Made by a program: the position numbers and the translations under genes
Origin: Eumeta japonica
Taxonomy: Eukaryota > Arthropoda > Insecta > Lepidoptera > Psychidae
Length of the DNA stretch: 64,000 nucleotides
Direction of reading: 5' to 3'
Assembly (NCBI GenBank): GCA_005406025.1
Contig: BGZK01000724.1
Location: 1 to 64,000 of the forward strand
Notes under the pieces: generated by a model
Database searches by the model: none
Seen by the model: only the letters and a program-made list of their open reading frames with translations
What the model was told of the DNA's origin: nothing
In this document: piece after piece, positions 59,956 to 64,000 of the stretch
Position numbering within the stretch: the stretch's first letter is position 1
Layout of the letters: every line of letters begins with the position of its first letter

Positions 59956-60690
59956 GAGACGTTTCATATCAGGCATGCACTTAATACTTAATTTACAAAA
60001 CCGAATACAATTTATAGATTATTGGAAAAATAATAAAATTGCAATTTTTGGAGTATTTTTTAAGTATTGCTAATAATGTATTCAATAGCTTGGTAAAAAA
60101 AAATAATCTGAAACATGCTAAACAATAGTTAAAACACTATAGTTTATTAATAAGGTTTTTCACTCAGGTATGTACAAGGTGCAGGCCGGAGTTTCATACA
60201 TTTATGAAATGCCTCATTATTATATTACAAATGCTCTAGTGCAAACACAATTTGAAATAATAAATGTTAAGGCAAGGTAAAGGCCGAGTTCCACCCGTTG
60301 TCTTAAGAACAGTATTCTCGTAGAAGGGCCCAACCGTTGGATAGTAAAATTTATATGTTTTTATTGCAGCAATAAATAAAGGTCTCCCACTGTTAACGAC
60401 AAACGGAAGACCTTAGCTTTCATATAAAGTTTTTCTAAGCGCAGGCGGTACGCGAGTACTGAGCGAGGAGGAAATGTGCTCAGGAATATAGCCGTGGTCG
60501 CATTCTAATGGAGAGTGCACCCTTGTGTTTGAAGCTGACGTTCCAATGGAATCGCTTTACTTTAAAATATATTTCATTTCAAGTATAAAAAAAAATGCTT
60601 TTAATACCAAATTCAACAAAATATATATAAACAGTAACTTTAATTTTATATGTTGTTTAGTATAGGTATATATTTAGTTTATAAAAAATG
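59956..60690. other. Intergenic, nothing recognised
   Basis: A/T-rich, with a moderately GC-rich stretch at 60420-60560. No gene or element identified. Confidence 0.4.
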
Positions 60691-61180
60691 GGAAAAAAAC
60701 ACTTATTAAAAAAAAATTCTATAACAATATAACTTGAACAAATCAACCGATTTTTATGCAGTTTGCGGCAGTTGATATAACTGTTAGGGGAAAAGAGTTG
60801 ATTAGATTTGGGTATCGATCGGTAGAGCAGTCTAAAACTGATTTGATAAAAAAAAAATTATATGATAATTTTCTTTTTGAGATTCTTCCAAACTTACTGA
60901 CTGAAATCAATTAAAAATTTCAGGAGCTCCAAATTGAGTGGACCTCTTTCGAGTGTAGCAAACTATAATTGAATCGGTAAATCCACACACACGCACACGC
61001 ACACACACACACACGCACTCACTCACACATATACACGAACACGCGCACGCATGCACTCACGCACGCATGCATGCACGCACACAGACACACATATAGACAT
61101 CACTCGGAAAATGGTTGAAATAGAGACTGGAATACAGACCTTTCCCAAGTTTATGATTTTCTTTCAATTTTCATAGAAAG
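60690..61180. repeat. Dispersed repeat with CA/CACG microsatellite
   Basis: 60690-60960 aligns with 21420-21620 (taactgttaggggaaaagag; tcgatcggtagagcagtcta). It is followed at 60990-61090 by an irregular run of cacacacgcacgc type units. A GTGC-rich run follows a related repeat at 41755-41810, which suggests that the simple-sequence tract belongs to the element. Confidence 0.55.
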
Positions 61181-61586
61181 GTAAAAAAATAGCACAATGT
61201 CACATATTATCACGATCATCTAATATTGTAGTTCGAGGATTAAGAAAGAATTAATAGTAAACACTAAGAAAATTTTGATGAGTATATTCAATTATACTGT
61301 AACAAAAAAACGTACTACGGGACAAATCGAACACTTGACCGACCGCACTTGAAATGCACTACTGATGGAGTTTTTTTTTTGGTAACGATTTGACTTTCAA
61401 GAGAAAACTAACTTCCAACGCTAGAATTTCCGTTTATGTTCGTGTGAATCAATGACCTAGAACATTCCTTAAAAGTCGTAAATATTGGTAATCATTAATG
61501 GTAAAAGCTTTGTCAACATTTCTTGTTTGATGTAAGTAAACGAGGATCTAGTGTTTTGTATAACATTCTCACCGATTAAAATCACA

Positions 61587-61941
61587 AAATTCAAATTCGA
61601 AATAGCTTTATTTCATATATTGTAAAATAACACTTTAAATGTGTCATAATTTTTTGCGAATTAAATTTTAGCACTCGTTCTGAAGGCAGTTTTCCCTGAA
61701 AAAGAAAGCAAGAAACTTAGGGTTAGCTTTTTTCTGCTTTCATCATACATAGAAAAAACAAACACAAAACCATTAATGAAAGAAACAGCCCGATAAGAAG
61801 TTGAGCCGATGGATATTTGTCTTCTAAATATTCGGAAATTGTGTGACAGCCTTTTTTACTAAGTGATTGTTTAATAATCCTCTTAAATTTATATAAAAGC
61901 AAGTTTTGAATATCCACAAAAATCCTATTGAACATGCGCAC
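61587..61941 (-). mobile_element. 5'-truncated jockey-like LINE 3' end
   Basis: The minus frame 61723-61941 reads FKRIIKQSLSKKGCHTISEY, the end of the same LINE ORF as at 20740-20800, then 3' UTR with agaagttgagccgatggata (plus strand) matching 20830-20850 inversely. It ends at 61587 with aaattcaaattcgaaat. 5' truncation is usual for LINE copies. Confidence 0.7.
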
Positions 61942-63880
61942 TCTCTAAATGAATTTGTGACTTTGAAGGCTAAGTCACAAATTTATTTATTTTTTTTTGA
62001 TTTTAGTTTTATATGTCGACTAATGTGTAAACTCAGTTTATTTTTATTTTTGGTATTGAGTTAATGTCGATCACTATTTTATTCAACATTTCTAATTTTA
62101 TTTTACATATAATGAAATTTCATAAATGAATTTAAGATTAAAAAAGTATACAGCCACGCTCACGCCTTTTAAGCTAAATAAGCGGAGTCTCATTCTGTCA
62201 TTTTATTATTTTCTCTAATGCCGTAGTTAGTGACAATATCAGGTATGTTTGGAATTATATATTAAATAGCTTTCGTCTAACTACCTACGCAATGATAATC
62301 CTGTGTTTGTGTCACTACTTACTTTTTTTACCGAACTTCAACAAATATTAAATTAGCTATTTGAAATTTTCTTCTGTAAAAGAAAAAGCCAATGATAACC
62401 ATATAAACAGACATTAAGGTCATCCCGATATTGTTCTATTTTTGTGATGTGGACGGGCAACAGTAAAAAAAAGGAAAAAGTTGTTCGAGTTACCAAAGCA
62501 ACTGTTAATATCGCAAAATTTATTTCATTAAGATAAAGTATACCAGTTCGGAACGTGTTACATATTTTGAGACGAATAAAAATAATACAAACTTTTCACC
62601 TCGAGTACGTGGATAATGTGACGATGATTGGCTGTGTAGAGCTTCAAGCCGGTACCGATAAGTCACTGTGAGTAGACGACCGCTACACTTAGGTAGACGA
62701 ACACACAGACAGCACAGTATCACCACGTGGTTCTATATGCTCTTTTTTGTCAGGTTTTAAGCACCCTGTGTTTTAAGCAAACCCCTTAATCTTTTTATTT
62801 AGATCGAGGGGCTTGCAGTCTTCGCCTCGGCAAACTGAAGTTTAGGGTTTGCTTAAGACCACTGTCACCGATGAGGTAAAAAATCCGGGACCAAAGGAAA
62901 AAGCTGCTCTCTGAAGCATGAAGTGCGTGACTTTTAATTTGACCAACTAAGACCTCAAAGGTTCGATTCGTCCGTAGTCGCAATCGGATCTGGTATTAAA
63001 GTTTACGTTCTGCACCACGGAGCCACTACAGTTCTTTTCGGACGCGGCAATTATACATACAATTGCAATATACAAAATATACTGTATAACCGTAAAAGCA
63101 GAAACGATTCGACTGCTACAATACAATAATCAAAGTTAATCGATATTACTGTAATATAATTTTGAAAATTTTACATATATTTTTTAACATGTTTATATGT
63201 GAAGCGAAATAGATGGTGTAAGATTTTTATCTTATTTGTATTATAATATCGCACATATAGCAATGGTTATATTCTTATCATAATTATGCTTCAAATAGAT
63301 AATATTGGTAGAATGTGTTGTACTGACATTATCAACAACACTTTAATTACCTATCATAGTCAAACGGGTTTCTAAGTTAGTACCAGCCAGCGTAAGTTTA
63401 TGCAAACAGCGAATTGGTTCTGAAGAATTGCACTACCGAAGTGGCACACAGAAATGCTTCCGTTGTAGTTTTCCGCAGCTGAAGCGCCAAATCGGTGCAT
63501 ATTTTGAGCGATCGAACGCGTCTAGGGATTTCGCGGTTCACGAAGCGCGGGAGCGAAGGCTGAGTGATTAAGTGACATGAAACGCTTGTGGAATCACTTC
63601 GGTGTTTTTCATTCGTACCAGGCTTTTTTGTCCTTACTAATGTGATGAGTTATCCCTGACTGAAAATGACCAGGATCGTTTCATCGCCAGGACGGTGCCA
63701 GAATAGAGGGCTCACGTTGACAAAGAGGCACAAAAGTTACACTGAATTTTCGTAGTATGATATTCTACGATTTTAAATGAAATTTGACAGCTCAGTCGCA
63801 CTTTGTTTGGCTCCAAACTATTTATTTTTGGCGATGAAATACCATATAAGCTTATGATAATTCATCTCTATTTATAGCTA
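61942..63880. other. Intergenic, nothing firm
   Basis: A/T-rich. An imperfect foldback spans 62770-62857 (taagcaaacccctt / agggtttgctta). Weak Pol III-like boxes near 62955-63030 are on opposite strands and were not accepted. Confidence 0.4.
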
Positions 63881-63883
63881 ATA

Positions 63884-64000
63884 GAATTCAAGTGTGGTCT
63901 TGTCAATCTCAATGACGAATTTCTTGATGGTCGCCCGTCCACCGCTGTGACCAAGAGAAACATCGATATTGTGCGCCATATGATCTAAACAGACAGGCAT
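63884..64000 (+). mobile_element. mariner-like transposase fragment, cut by window end
   Basis: The plus frame reads EFKCGLVNLNDEF, DGRPSTAVTKRNIDIVRHMI, then a stop, then TDRH. This is the mariner N-terminal to linker region (family pattern FKxGRxxLxDExRxGRP...NIxxVRxMI). The stop replaces a conserved acidic residue position, so the copy is dead as read. The catalytic part would lie beyond the window. Confidence 0.65.

Noticed and set aside
62955..63030. tRNA-like boxes (ggttcgattc on plus; tggctccgtggtgcag on minus)
   Set aside because: A-box-like and B-box-like strings are on opposite strands, so they cannot belong to one Pol III gene.

Overview
The window is AT-rich nuclear DNA from an insect, most likely a moth or butterfly (Lepidoptera). 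The evidence is three intron-containing or eukaryote-type housekeeping genes of animal kind, GT-AG introns, and many interspersed repeats of types I know from lepidopteran genomes: tails reading like 'gggcggagccacgggcaaaagctagt', RTE-like tails reading like 'tgtccatgggcggcggtga', mariner, piggyBac and pogo relatives, and jockey-like LINEs. There is no bacterial operon structure and no CRISPR array.

Layout. (1) 98-10856, plus strand: the 3' part of a Girdin/Daple (CCDC88) family gene, six exons, 1,175 codons visible; the N-terminal Hook-like domain lies upstream of the window. The protein ends in a Daple-type PDZ ligand, EYGCV. Its introns hold a piggyBac remnant, a mariner remnant and a remnant of an arthropod family marked by a GERFHQDI motif. 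(2) 10857-27275: intergenic, with perfect hairpins, a near-complete mariner, a decayed LINE, a pogo-type MITE and several dispersed repeats. (3) 27276-29351, minus strand: Taspase-1 threonine endopeptidase, four exons, 373 aa; its last exon is not seen in the long open frame and was found from splice sites and family resemblance. (4) 29352-37100: repeats, including a 1.7 kb inverted-repeat DNA transposon and a ~970 bp poly(A)-tailed retroposon with a target-site duplication. (5) 37173-38240, plus strand: RFC3 (clamp-loader small subunit), a single exon with an E2F-type site just upstream. (6) 38241-64000: about 26 kb without a recognisable host gene, rich in repeats (a LINE interrupted by a three-copy ~0.5 kb element, MITEs, tRNA-derived SINE heads, microsatellites). 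It also carries several sharply GC-rich islands that are not obviously coding and could be regulatory.

The three host genes do not form a pathway. Girdin/Daple acts on actin, polarity and Wnt/Dishevelled signalling; Taspase-1 processes Trithorax/MLL and TFIIA; RFC3 loads PCNA. I found no convincing new multi-gene system. The strongest leads are the conserved Dishevelled-type PDZ ligand on an insect CCDC88 protein, the 1.7 kb inverted-repeat transposon, the orphan GERFHQDI family, the three-copy element found next to RTE-like A-runs, and the GC-rich islands that share a CGGCCRAATCCCC motif. All homology statements rest on recognition by eye; no search was run.
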